DNA of 14,282 nt. Source: an uncultured Oscillospiraceae bacterium. Its GTDB lineage: Bacteria; Bacillota; Clostridia; Oscillospirales; Oscillospiraceae. Below the pieces are notes generated by a model that did no database searches, was not told the DNA's origin, and worked only from the letters and a program-made list of their open reading frames with translations. A program made the position numbers and the translations under genes. The stretch covers positions 1 through 14,282 of the forward strand of contig CAKTNS010000054.1 in assembly GCA_934589225.1 (NCBI GenBank), in the 5' to 3' direction. Below, piece by piece: positions 1 through 7,205 of the stretch (positions are counted from its first letter, which is position 1; each line of letters opens with the position of its first letter).

Positions 1-24
1 CGGATGCCTTTATTCTAGCAAAAA

Positions 25-61
25 CTGTTACCTATGTCTCTTCTCTACCTGTTACCTATGT
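25..61. repeat. Two copies of CTGTTACCTATGT, 24-bp period
   Basis: CTGTTACCTATGT occurs at 25-37 and again, identical, at 49-61, separated by a pyrimidine-rich spacer. Repeated motifs of this kind occur at the multi-repeat ends of some insertion sequences, and the rest of such an element would lie left of the window. That attribution is only a guess. Confidence 0.5.
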
Positions 62-81
62 TACTACTCTATACATAGTAG

Positions 82-190
82 CCGCCCGCCACGTTCCGAC
101 TACAACCTGTGCGGTTGAATGGTACCACGCAATGTAGCGGCGATGATTCATCGCCACATGCAACGTAACGAATATAACCCGTGCGGACAA
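82..190 (+). repeat. C-type mini-hairpin repeats (two copies) with central palindrome
   Basis: The core TACAACCTGTGCGGTTGAAT (101-120) forms a CAACC/GGTTG stem. It continues into GGTACCACGCAATGTAGC and the perfect palindromic arms GGCGATGA/TCATCGCC (139-155). A second, degenerate core (ATAACCCGTGCGGA) lies at 173-186. Bases 85-124 closely match 5810-5849, including the leading GCCGCCCGCCACGTT, so the two regions are copies of one composite unit. Confidence 0.65.
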
Positions 191-211
191 AACAGAACCA
201 CCCCCCGACAT

Positions 212-332
212 GTCATTCCGAGCGAGCGCGGCGAGCCGAGGAATCAACTCAAGCAGCAAGTTTTATCTTGTGTTGGTTCCTTTACCAACGTGGTGGATTC
301 CTCCACTCCGCTTGCGCTGCGGTCGGAATGAC
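212..332 (+). repeat. B element, copy 1 (MITE-like near-palindrome)
   Basis: This 121-bp element begins GTCATTCCGAGCG and ends CGGTCGGAATGAC, which are inverted repeats of each other. A second nested pair (GAGGAATC near 238 and GATTCCTC near 296) would extend the stem in RNA or single-stranded DNA. The flanks add weaker outer arms, CCCCCC at 201-206 and GGGGGG at 338-343. Near-identical copies lie at 5926-6046 and 9082-9203. It has no coding capacity, which fits a non-autonomous element mobilised in trans. Confidence 0.8.
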
Positions 333-386
333 AAAATGGGGGGACGTGTCTGGTATTTTCGGGAACAGTTCCGTCCTTTCGGGCGC

Positions 387-408
387 GGAACGGCACACAG
401 GCCGTTCC
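387..408 (-). repeat. A hairpin, copy 1
   Basis: Perfect 8-bp arms GGAACGGC and GCCGTTCC enclose a 6-nt loop, followed by CTACGGTTTCGCTGA. A second palindrome, GGAACAGTTCC, lies 14 bp upstream at 362-372 and recurs in the same position before copy 3. Other copies are at 5723-5744, 6100-6122, 9007-9028 and 9485-9506. Confidence 0.75.
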
Positions 409-428
409 CTACGGTTTCGCTGATAGGC

Positions 429-462
429 GGTACCATTCAACCACACAGGTTGTATTCGCAAC
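429..462 (-). repeat. C-type mini-hairpin, inverted copy
   Basis: On the plus strand this reads GGTACCATTCAACCACACAG and continues GTTGTATTCGCAACG, the reverse complement of the core at 101-125. It closes the first repeat mosaic about 45 bp from the end of hemW. Confidence 0.6.
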
Positions 463-505
463 GCAGCGGGCGCAGAGGTAGAACGAAAGGCAGCAGAGGC
501 GGTTC

Positions 506-1699
506 TTACAGCCGCTTCAAGGGTTCCGATTCGTCCTGGGCCAGGAGCAGATCCGTGATGATGTCGTTGGAGACCAGGAAGCCCCGGGGGGTCAGGTACC
601 AGCGGCCGTCTTCGCCTTGGGCAGTGCGGTAGTAGACCCGGTGCTTTAGAAGGACCTCTTCCAGGGGGGCAAAGGGCAGCATGAAGGTCCGCTCGTATTC
701 CTCCGCCGTGATGCCGGCGGTGGTCCGCAGGCGGAGCATCAGGTATTCACCGGCCCGCTCCCGCAGGGGGATCTCCTGCACGTCTTCCATGATGTTGCCG
801 CCGGTCTGGATGCCCCGGATGTAGGCTTGCAGGTCTCGGACCATGGTAAAGCGCTTTCCGGCAAAGTCCGAGCTGGCGCTGGGGCCGAAGCCCAGGTACT
901 CCCCGCCGGTCCAATACTTGGTGTTGTGCCGGGAATACAGGCCCTTGCGGCAGAAATTGGAGATTTCATACTGCCGGAAGCCATGGGCCCGAAGGGACTC
1001 GATGGCCGCCATATACATATCCGCCTGGGTGTCGTCGTCCGCCAGGCCCGCAAAGTCCTTGATGTCGTAAAGGGGGGTGCCCTCCTCGACTTTCAGCCCA
1101 TAGCAGCTGATATGCTCCGGGTTCAGCCGGAGGACGTTTTCCAGGGTCTCCTGCCAGTCCTGCAAACTCTGGCCCGGCAGGCCGTACATCAAGTCCAGAG
1201 ACACGTTCCGGAAGCCCGCCTTGCGGATGCGCTGGTAAGCGGTCACGGCCTGGGCATAGGTATGGGGTCTGCCCAGTTTTTTCAGAATTTCATCGTTGTC
1301 GCACTGCACCCCTAGGCTCACCCGGTTGAAACCCTCGGCCTTGAGCCGGTGGAGCAGCTTGTCCGTGACGGAATCGGGGTTGGCCTCAAAGGTGATCTCT
1401 GCGTCGGTAGCCACGTCAAAGTTCCGCCGCAGAGTGGTCAGCAGAATGGCCAGGGCATCGGGCCCAAAATAGCTGGGGGTGCCGCCGCCAAAATACACCG
1501 TATCCACCCGATACCCGGGACACAGCGCCCCCGCTTCCTTCAAATGGGCACAAACCGCGTCCAGATACCCGTCCATCAGCTTGTCATCCTTACAGGCCAG
1601 GGAGTAAAAGTCGCAATACTGACACTTGCTGCGACAGAACGGAATGTGGATGTAGATCCCCAAAGGGGTTTTGTTGTTGCGTCTGGTTAGAATAGCCAT
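506..1699 (-). CDS. hemW: Radical SAM heme chaperone HemW
   Basis: A 397-aa HemW (HemN-like, formerly annotated as oxygen-independent coproporphyrinogen III oxidase), a cytoplasmic radical-SAM protein that binds heme and is thought to deliver it to target proteins. The radical SAM cluster motif CRSKCQYC is at residues 22-29 (C22, C26, C29). The YFGGGTPS motif follows, and the HemW-diagnostic HNTKYW motif occurs mid-protein, which favours HemW over true HemN. A HemN C-terminal domain (GEYLMLRLRTTAGI) completes the usual length. I chose the ATG at 1699 because GGAGGT lies 3 nt upstream; an in-frame ATG at 1729 falls inside the heptamer repeat array and would add ten repeat-encoded residues. It follows lepA on the same strand, as in many Firmicutes, but a four-helix-protein cassette separates the two. 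No promoter of its own is evident, so it may depend on lepA transcription. Confidence 0.93.
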   Translation of the reverse strand: MAILTRRNNKTPLGIYIHIPFCRSKCQYCDFYSLACKDDKLMDGYLDAVCAHLKEAGALCPGYRVDTVYFGGGTPSYFGPDALAILLTTLRRNFDVATDAEITFEANPDSVTDKLLHRLKAEGFNRVSLGVQCDNDEILKKLGRPHTYAQAVTAYQRIRKAGFRNVSLDLMYGLPGQSLQDWQETLENVLRLNPEHISCYGLKVEEGTPLYDIKDFAGLADDDTQADMYMAAIESLRAHGFRQYEISNFCRKGLYSRHNTKYWTGGEYLGFGPSASSDFAGKRFTMVRDLQAYIRGIQTGGNIMEDVQEIPLRERAGEYLMLRLRTTAGITAEEYERTFMLPFAPLEEVLLKHRVYYRTAQGEDGRWYLTPRGFLVSNDIITDLLLAQDESEPLKRL

Positions 1700-1702
1700 A
1701 GT

Positions 1703-1708
1703 ACCTCC
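1703..1708 (-). promoter_or_regulatory. Ribosome binding site deciding the hemW start
   Basis: GGAGGT on the minus strand sits 3 nt before the ATG at 1699. The heptamer array ends only six bases further upstream, so the array forms the immediate 5' boundary of the hemW translation signals. Confidence 0.7.
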
Positions 1709-1713
1709 ATACA

Positions 1714-1745
1714 AATTGACAATTGACAATTGACAATTGACAATT
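1714..1745. repeat. T1 heptamer array, left end of the four-helix cassette
   Basis: Four exact tandem copies of AATTGAC plus AATT. The 32 bases are the perfect reverse complement of 2171-2202, so the two arrays form a perfect 32-bp inverted repeat around the four-helix gene. Each unit contains TTGAC, so the array also resembles stacked -35 half-sites, but I see no paired -10 box. Confidence 0.9.
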
Positions 1746-1782
1746 AGGAAAGTCGAAAGGCTTCACCAATTGAACTGTCAGG

Positions 1783-2136
1783 TCATTGTTCCGAGGGTTT
1801 TGTGGATTTTAGAATGGATGTCAGAAGTCGTTCCAGTTCTTTGCACTGGATGACCATGGTTCTGTATTCGGTTTCCGACAGATAGTCGGTGGCCCGCAAA
1901 AGGCGGAGCCAATAATTGGTTTCGCTGGCTTCTTTTAATGCGATGCTGAGCTTGGAGATGAAATCCGGTCTGCTCTGAGCCTGCTGTGACTCCGCAATAT
2001 TTGCGCCGATGCTGGTACCTGCCCGAAGAAGCTGCTTGGACAGGATGAACTCCTTTTTCTCGTCACGAAGATACCTGCAAAGCTTTACAACGCGCACAGC
2101 AAACTGAAAGCTCTTTTCTTCAATAGCATTGTTCAT
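1783..2136 (-). CDS. Four-helix-bundle protein (23S rRNA intervening-sequence protein family)
   Basis: A 117-aa protein of the S23/IVP four-helix-bundle family (PF05635/TIGR02436 type), related to the Avd accessory protein of diversity-generating retroelements. Recognition rests on its length, its four predicted amphipathic helices and the conserved loop RAGTSIGANIAES at residues 39-50 (family form S-x-x-x-N-I-A-E). The first helix (EEKSFQFAVRVVKLCRYL) and the basic residues that follow are typical. Known members are RNA-associated or oligomeric, but the cellular role of free-standing copies is not established. No good Shine-Dalgarno sequence precedes the ATG at 2136; the nearest purine-rich stretch, AGGAAA, is about 20 nt upstream, so translation may be weak or coupled to lepA. 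Base composition is lower in G+C than lepA and hemW, consistent with acquisition. It lies in the same direction as both neighbours. Confidence 0.88.
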   Translation of the reverse strand: MNNAIEEKSFQFAVRVVKLCRYLRDEKKEFILSKQLLRAGTSIGANIAESQQAQSRPDFISKLSIALKEASETNYWLRLLRATDYLSETEYRTMVIQCKELERLLTSILKSTKPSEQ

Positions 2137-2170
2137 AATCTAAATTTGAAGACGTTTCCTGCCCGCAAAA

Positions 2171-2222
2171 AATTGTCAATTGTCAATTGTCAATTGTCAA
2201 TTTTGGCAGTCAACTGTCAACT
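2171..2222. repeat. T2 heptamer array, right end of the four-helix cassette
   Basis: Four exact copies of AATTGTC plus AATT (2171-2202) are followed by a short TTGG linker and a diverged outer tier of CAACTGT-type units (2207-2222). It starts five bases beyond the lepA stop codon. The inner tier is the perfect inverse of T1. The two-tier layout, with an AATTGTC inner tier and an ACTGTCA outer tier, recurs in T3 and T5. Confidence 0.88.
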
Positions 2223-2226
2223 AAAC

Positions 2227-4035
<1,809 letters not shown>

Positions 4036-4122
4036 AGGGGAAGTCCTCTCTGATAATGTGGAAAAGCACGGCGGCCCGGGCGGGCGCTGCCGACTTTTGG
4101 GCATACAACAAGCATTTTACCA

Positions 4123-4151
4123 ATTATACCGAATTTTTCACAAAAAGTAAA
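4123..4151 (-). promoter_or_regulatory. Candidate sigma-A promoter for lepA
   Basis: On the minus strand TTTACT (4151-4146), a 17-nt spacer and a consensus TATAAT (4128-4123) precede the lepA ATG, with a leader of roughly 80 nt. The -10 box is perfect and the -35 matches four of six positions. Confidence 0.6.
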
Positions 4152-4172
4152 CCGTATGTTTTCACGAAAAAC

Positions 4173-4204
4173 GGGAAAAATCCCAGTGCCGTGGGAAAAA
4201 TTCC
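4173..4204. promoter_or_regulatory. Paired GGGAAAAAT motifs in the lepA-rpoD divergent region
   Basis: GGGAAAAAT occurs at 4173-4181 and 4193-4201, exactly 20 bp apart, between the two divergent promoters. The first is part of the near-palindrome GGGAAAAATCCC. The spacing of about two helical turns suits a dimeric binding site or intrinsic bending, but no regulator is identified. Confidence 0.3.
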
Positions 4205-4245
4205 GACAATTTCCGCAAAAAATTCAGAAAACTTTTGAAAAACCC

Positions 4246-4274
4246 TTGTCAGAATGGCAAATTCGGGGTATAGT
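4246..4274 (+). promoter_or_regulatory. Sigma-A promoter for rpoD
   Basis: TTGTCA (4246-4251) and TATAGT (4269-4274) are separated by exactly 17 nt and lie about 57 bp before the rpoD ATG. Each box matches the consensus at five of six positions. The surrounding DNA is A/T-rich. Confidence 0.7.
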
Positions 4275-4331
4275 TTTACGGCTGGAATATGATGATGTCG
4301 AACAGAGAAAGAGTTAAAGAGGGAATTGACT

Positions 4332-5489
4332 ATGAGTACTGCTAAAAAGCCTGCAAAGAATACGGAAGACCTGCAAGGAGCCATGCAGAACCTGATTTTG
4401 AAGGGGAAGAAGGAGGGCATGATCCGGGATACGGAGCTGAGCGCCATCCTGGAAAAAATGCAGCTGTCCCCGGAGAAGATCGAGGAGATCTATGACCGGT
4501 TTGAGGCTATGAACATTCAGATCGTCACCACCGAGCTGGAGATCGACGACTCCATGGAAATTCTGGGTGACGGCCTGGGGGACGGGCTGGATGACGGTCT
4601 GGACCTGCGGAATGTGGAAGAGGAAGAGCTCATCGACCCCGTGGACCTGGCGGCGGAGTACAGCCTGGACGACCCTGTCCGGATGTACCTGAAGGAGATC
4701 GGCCAGGTGCGGCTTCTGTCTGCCGAGGAAGAAGTAGAGCTTGCCAAGCGGGTCTCCGAGGGAGACCAGGACGCCAAGAACAAGCTGACGGAGGCCAACC
4801 TGCGCTTGGTGGTTTCCATCGCCAAAAAATACTCCGGCCGGGGCCTGCACATCCTGGACCTGATCCAGGAGGGCAACACAGGCCTCATTCGGGCGGTAGA
4901 CAAGTTTGACTGGACAAAGGGAAATAAATTCTCTACATACGCCACCTGGTGGATCCGTCAGGCCATTACCCGGGCCATTGCGGACCAGGCCCGGACCATC
5001 CGGGTGCCGGTGCATATGGTAGAGGTCATCAACAAGGCCACCCGCTGCAACCGGAAGCTGGTCCAGGAGCTGGGCCGGGAGCCTACCATGGAAGAGATCG
5101 CCGCGGAGCTGGGCCTGCCTGTGGAAAAGATCATCGAGGCCAACCGCACCGCCGCCGATACCCTGAGCCTGGATACCCCCGTAGGTGACGAAGAGGATAC
5201 CTCCATCGGCTCCTTCGTGGAAGACGAGCGCACCCCCGGCCCCGCCGATGCCACCTCTAACGCTCTGCTTGCCGAGGCCCTGAAAGAGATCCTGGGTACC
5301 CTCACCGAGCGGGAAGCCGACGTGCTGCGCATGCGCTTCGGCATGTACGACGGCCGCACCCACACCCTGGAAGAAGTGGGCCAGATCTTCGGCGTCACCC
5401 GTGAACGGATCCGCCAGATCGAAAACAAAGCCATCCGCAAACTCCGCCACCCCAGCCGCGCCAAAAAAATCCGGGATTTCTACTGCTGA
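4332..5489 (+). CDS. rpoD: Primary (housekeeping) RNA polymerase sigma factor RpoD/SigA
   Basis: A 385-aa group 1 sigma-70 factor that directs core RNA polymerase to housekeeping promoters. Region 1.1 is at about residues 15-75. An unusual acidic GDGLGDGLDDGLD stretch follows at 80-91, then region 1.2 (DPVRMYLKEIG, 114-124). Region 2 contains NLRLVVSIAKKYSGRGL and the -10-recognition segment KFSTYATWWIRQAITRAI (199-216). Regions 3 and 4 follow, with the HTH TLEEVGQIFGVTRERIRQIE (345-364) near the C-terminus. I chose the ATG at 4332 because GAGGG is 8 nt upstream; an upstream in-frame TTG at 4326 has poorer spacing. It is transcribed alone, with its own promoter and terminator. The usual partner dnaG is not in the window; the upstream neighbour is divergent lepA. 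Confidence 0.97.
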   Translation: MSTAKKPAKNTEDLQGAMQNLILKGKKEGMIRDTELSAILEKMQLSPEKIEEIYDRFEAMNIQIVTTELEIDDSMEILGDGLGDGLDDGLDLRNVEEEELIDPVDLAAEYSLDDPVRMYLKEIGQVRLLSAEEEVELAKRVSEGDQDAKNKLTEANLRLVVSIAKKYSGRGLHILDLIQEGNTGLIRAVDKFDWTKGNKFSTYATWWIRQAITRAIADQARTIRVPVHMVEVINKATRCNRKLVQELGREPTMEEIAAELGLPVEKIIEANRTAADTLSLDTPVGDEEDTSIGSFVEDERTPGPADATSNALLAEALKEILGTLTEREADVLRMRFGMYDGRTHTLEEVGQIFGVTRERIRQIENKAIRKLRHPSRAKKIRDFYC

Positions 5490-5496
5490 AGACCCC

Positions 5497-5535
5497 AAAA
5501 AATCCCCCTCCTGCCACCGGGAGGGGGGCTTTTTT
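5497..5535 (+). terminator. Rho-independent terminator of rpoD
   Basis: The arms CCCCCTCC and GGGAGGGGG enclose a short loop, with a T-tract downstream and an A-tract upstream. It begins seven bases after the rpoD stop codon. The flanking A and T tracts make it potentially active in both directions. Confidence 0.9.
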
Positions 5536-5566
5536 GCTCCGATAAAGCGCGGGGAACGAGGAAAAA

Positions 5567-5622
5567 GTTGACAGTGGACAGTGGACAGTTGACAGTTATT
5601 TTCCAATTGACAATGGACAATT
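5567..5622. repeat. T3 heptamer array, left end of the second repeat block
   Basis: An outer tier of four units (GTTGACA, GTGGACA, GTGGACA, GTTGACA) is followed by a GTTATTTTCC linker and the inner AATTGACAATGGACAATT (5605-5622). The inner 18 bases are the exact inverse of 6179-6196 in T4. It lies about 30 bp beyond the rpoD terminator. Confidence 0.8.
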
Positions 5623-5722
5623 CTGCGCTTTGGAGCGTAGCCCCCAGTTGTTCTTACAGGCAAAAAACGGAGGTTTTTAACCCACGCCGGTTAAAAAAAC
5701 GGGCGTATCAGCGAAACCGTGG

Positions 5723-5744
5723 GGAACGGCCTATGTGCCGTTCC
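5723..5744 (+). repeat. A hairpin, copy 2
   Basis: The arms GGAACGGC and GCCGTTCC enclose the loop CTATGT, preceded by ATCAGCGAAACCGTG. It is in the opposite orientation to copy 1. Confidence 0.7.
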
Positions 5745-5755
5745 GGGGCCGTTGC

Positions 5756-5850
5756 GATTATAACCCGTGTGGATGAATGGTGTTACGCATGTAGGGGCGG
5801 CAATCTGCCGCCCGCCACGTTGCAAATACAACCTGTGCGGTTGAATGGTA
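5756..5850 (+). repeat. C-type repeats (two copies) flanking a perfect palindrome
   Basis: A degenerate C core (ATAACCCGTGTGGATGAATG) lies at 5760-5779 and an intact one (TACAACCTGTGCGGTTGAAT) at 5827-5846. Between them GGGCGGCA and TGCCGCCC (5795-5813) form a perfect 8-bp stem with a 3-nt loop. The segment from 5810 on matches 85-124. Confidence 0.65.
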
Positions 5851-5925
5851 TTGCCCAATACACGGTACACCCAATGTAGCGGCGATGATTCATCGATGGA
5901 ATCAAGGTGTGATTGCCCCCGACAT

Positions 5926-6046
5926 GTCATTCCGAGCGAACGCAGTGAGTCGAGGAATCTTCCCAAGCAGCAAGTTTTATCTTGTGTTAGTCCTTCCTCC
6001 AACGTGGTGGATTCCTCCACTCCGCTACCGCTCCGGTCGGAATGAC
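5926..6046 (+). repeat. B element, copy 2 (MITE-like near-palindrome)
   Basis: It is 121 bp, the same length as copy 1, with GTCATTCCGAGCG and CGGTCGGAATGAC ends. It also has C-rich and G-rich outer flanks (CCCCCGACAT before, AAAACGGGGGACG after). The centre differs from copy 1 by scattered substitutions, so it is diverging but was once the same element. Confidence 0.8.
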
Positions 6047-6099
6047 AAAACGGGGGACGTTTTCTGCTTTTTTCGGGAACAGTTCCGTCCTTTCGGGGC

Positions 6100-6122
6100 G
6101 GAACGGCACACAGGCCGTTTCC
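6100..6122 (-). repeat. A hairpin, copy 3
   Basis: GGAACGGC, loop ACACAG, then GCCGTTTCC with one inserted T that slightly breaks the arm. The GGAACAGTTCC palindrome recurs upstream at 6076-6086, at the same place relative to the hairpin as in copy 1. Confidence 0.7.
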
Positions 6123-6171
6123 TACATACTTTAACGAATGGGGCGAAATGAACAACGTTGGTCGCTCCAAT

Positions 6172-6203
6172 AATTGTCAATTGTCCATTGTCAATTGTCA
6201 ATT
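6172..6203. repeat. T4 heptamer array, right end of the second repeat block
   Basis: Units AATTGTC, AATTGTC, CATTGTC, AATTGTC and a trailing AATT. It abuts the A-tract that forms the U-tail of the spo0A terminator. The first 31 bases from 6171 are identical to 9571-9601 in T5, including the single C variant. Confidence 0.85.
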
Positions 6204-6246
6204 AAAAAACCACAGCCTGTCCACGAAATGTGGAAAAAGGCTGTGG
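6203..6246 (-). terminator. Rho-independent terminator of spo0A
   Basis: Read on the minus strand, CCACAGCC and GGCTGTGG (6246-6239 and 6217-6210) form the stem. A smaller inner TCCAC/GTGGA hairpin lies inside it, and a run of T follows on the minus strand. It begins eight bases past the spo0A stop codon. Confidence 0.88.
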
Positions 6247-6254
6247 AATTTGTT

Positions 6255-7034
6255 TTAATACTGGGCCGCCTCGGCGGATTTGAGCTGCAATTGCAATCTA
6301 TCCGCAATGAGCGCAATAAACTCACTGTTCGTGGGTTTCCCCTTGGTATTGCTCACGGTATACCCAAAGAAGCTTTGCAGCGTGTCCAAATCTCCCCGGT
6401 CCCAGGCGACTTCGATTGCGTGGCGGATGGCCCGTTCTACCCTTGAGGGGGTGGTCTGGAAGGTTTTGGCCACCTGGGGGTAGAGGACTTTGGTGATGGC
6501 GTTGATCACATCCATGTCATCCACGGCGATGATGATGGCCTCCCGCAGATACTGGTAGCCCTTGATGTGGGCGGGGACGCCGATTTCGTGGATGATGTTG
6601 GTGACCATGGTTTCGATGCCTGTTTTGTCTCCCCGGCGGGGGCTGGGGCACCGGGGGCTCTCCCCTCCCCGGACCTCCTCCAGCCGCTCCACCAGGGCGG
6701 ACAAATCACAGGGCTTCAGCATCAGATACCGGACCCCCAGACCGGCGGCCTGGGCGGACACATAATCCGTTACAAAAGCGGAGGTGGCCAGGGTGATGGG
6801 CTTGCGCTCCATACCGGCCATGGCTTTCAGGACGCTGAGGCCGTCCTGCTTGCTGAGCATCAGGTCCAGCACCAGGATTTCCGGCTTTCGTTCATTGATG
6901 AGCCGAATGGCCTGTTCTCCGTCGCCGGCCGTTCCCACGACCTGGAAACCCTCCGCACGCTGCAGCGCCGATGTAAGTCCGGCACAGAACTCCTCCGAAC
7001 TATCCGCGATCAACACAGTTGTTTGATGTTCCAT
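6255..7034 (-). CDS. spo0A: Sporulation master response regulator Spo0A
   Basis: A 259-aa response regulator that, when phosphorylated, binds 0A boxes and commits cells to sporulation. The receiver domain (about 5-122) has the phospho-acceptor Asp57 in VLVLDLML and the conserved Lys107 in MLKP. The effector domain (about 143-255) is strongly conserved: IIHEIGVPAHIKGYQYLREA, TKVLYPQVAKTF and the recognition segment SRVERAIRHAIEVAW. Oddities in the receiver: the usual Asp-Asp pair is Asp11-Ser12, the switch Thr is Ser85, and the Met-Pro after the phospho-Asp motif is Leu-Ser. The ATG at 7034 has AGGAGAGGA upstream; a longer open frame to 7157 is not homologous. It is monocistronic with its own terminator. 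The usual upstream neighbour spoIVB is absent; an M18 aminopeptidase is divergent instead. Confidence 0.96.
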   Translation of the reverse strand: MEHQTTVLIADSSEEFCAGLTSALQRAEGFQVVGTAGDGEQAIRLINERKPEILVLDLMLSKQDGLSVLKAMAGMERKPITLATSAFVTDYVSAQAAGLGVRYLMLKPCDLSALVERLEEVRGGESPRCPSPRRGDKTGIETMVTNIIHEIGVPAHIKGYQYLREAIIIAVDDMDVINAITKVLYPQVAKTFQTTPSRVERAIRHAIEVAWDRGDLDTLQSFFGYTVSNTKGKPTNSEFIALIADRLQLQLKSAEAAQY

Positions 7035-7099
7035 ACATTCCTCTCCTGTCCACTTGAAAATACCCCATGTGCGGCGTTCCCGCCGTGTGCGACAACAAT

Positions 7100-7128
7100 A
7101 ATTTAGCACAAAGGAAGTGATTTTGCAA
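7100..7128 (-). promoter_or_regulatory. Candidate sigma-A promoter for spo0A
   Basis: On the minus strand TTGCAA (7128-7123), a 17-nt spacer and TAAATT (7105-7100) lie about 65 bp before the ATG. Each box matches the consensus at four of six positions. A sigma-H type promoter was looked for by eye and not found convincingly. Confidence 0.45.
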
Positions 7129-7205
7129 GGCTGTTTCGCAACAATCGCTCGTGCCAAATCGACCGATTGCCGTTAAAACAGTGTAATTTCGAAGCATTTC
7201 TGCAT

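Larger units (their letters stand above)
1..505. other. Gene-free repeat mosaic downstream of hemW
   Basis: I see no credible gene here; open frames are short, repeat-derived and lack ribosome binding sites. From left to right it holds a 24-bp-period duplication (25-61), two mini-hairpin C repeats around a GGCGATGA/TCATCGCC palindrome at 139-155, a 121-bp B element (212-332), a GGAACAGTTCC palindrome (362-372), an A hairpin (387-408) and an inverted C repeat (429-462). In the canonical Firmicutes order hrcA-grpE-dnaK would follow hemW; that is not seen here. No U-tract terminator is visible after hemW, so the hairpins may form its 3' end (inference). Confidence 0.8.
1714..2202 (-). mobile_element. 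Putative cassette: inverted heptamer arrays around a four-helix-bundle gene
   Basis: A 489-bp unit with perfect 32-bp inverted repeats at its ends and one gene inside, lying between lepA and hemW, which are normally consecutive. Its interior is visibly richer in A+T than the flanking genes. No transposase is present. Proteins of the enclosed family are classically encoded in 23S rRNA intervening sequences, which are likewise bounded by long complementary ends. Whether this unit moves as DNA or is excised from RNA cannot be told from the sequence; mobility is inferred from the layout. Confidence 0.55.
5536..6202. other. Gene-free repeat mosaic between rpoD and spo0A
   Basis: I see no gene here. 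The stretch holds the T3 array, an A hairpin, C repeats with a GGGCGGCA/TGCCGCCC palindrome, a decayed GGCGATGA palindrome (5881-5899), the B element, a second A hairpin and the T4 array. The order A-C-palindrome-C-B-A resembles that in 1-505, suggesting duplication or repeated assembly of a composite block. Confidence 0.8.

Noticed and set aside
210..632. Plus-strand 140-aa open frame starting in the B element
   Set aside because: It runs through the B and A repeats and then antisense into hemW. The related frame in the second mosaic is a different length, as expected for repeat read-through.
1714..1745. Heptamer arrays or the 101-bp tandem repeat as a CRISPR array
   Set aside because: The heptamers have no spacers, and the 101-bp units are directly tandem with near-identical full length. 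No repeat of 25-40 bp separated by unique spacers is present and there are no cas genes.
4326..4331. TTG at 4326 as the rpoD start
   Set aside because: The ATG at 4332 is better spaced from GAGGG (8 nt against 2 nt) and gives the family-like N-terminus.
4036..4331. CIRCE (HrcA) operator near lepA
   Set aside because: No TTAGCACTC/GAGTGCTAA inverted repeat is present in this region.
4314..5663. Long open frame on the minus strand opposite rpoD
   Set aside because: It is antisense to a fully conserved sigma factor, has no ribosome binding site and has a low-complexity Gly/Val/Asp/His-rich translation typical of shadow frames in GC-rich genes.
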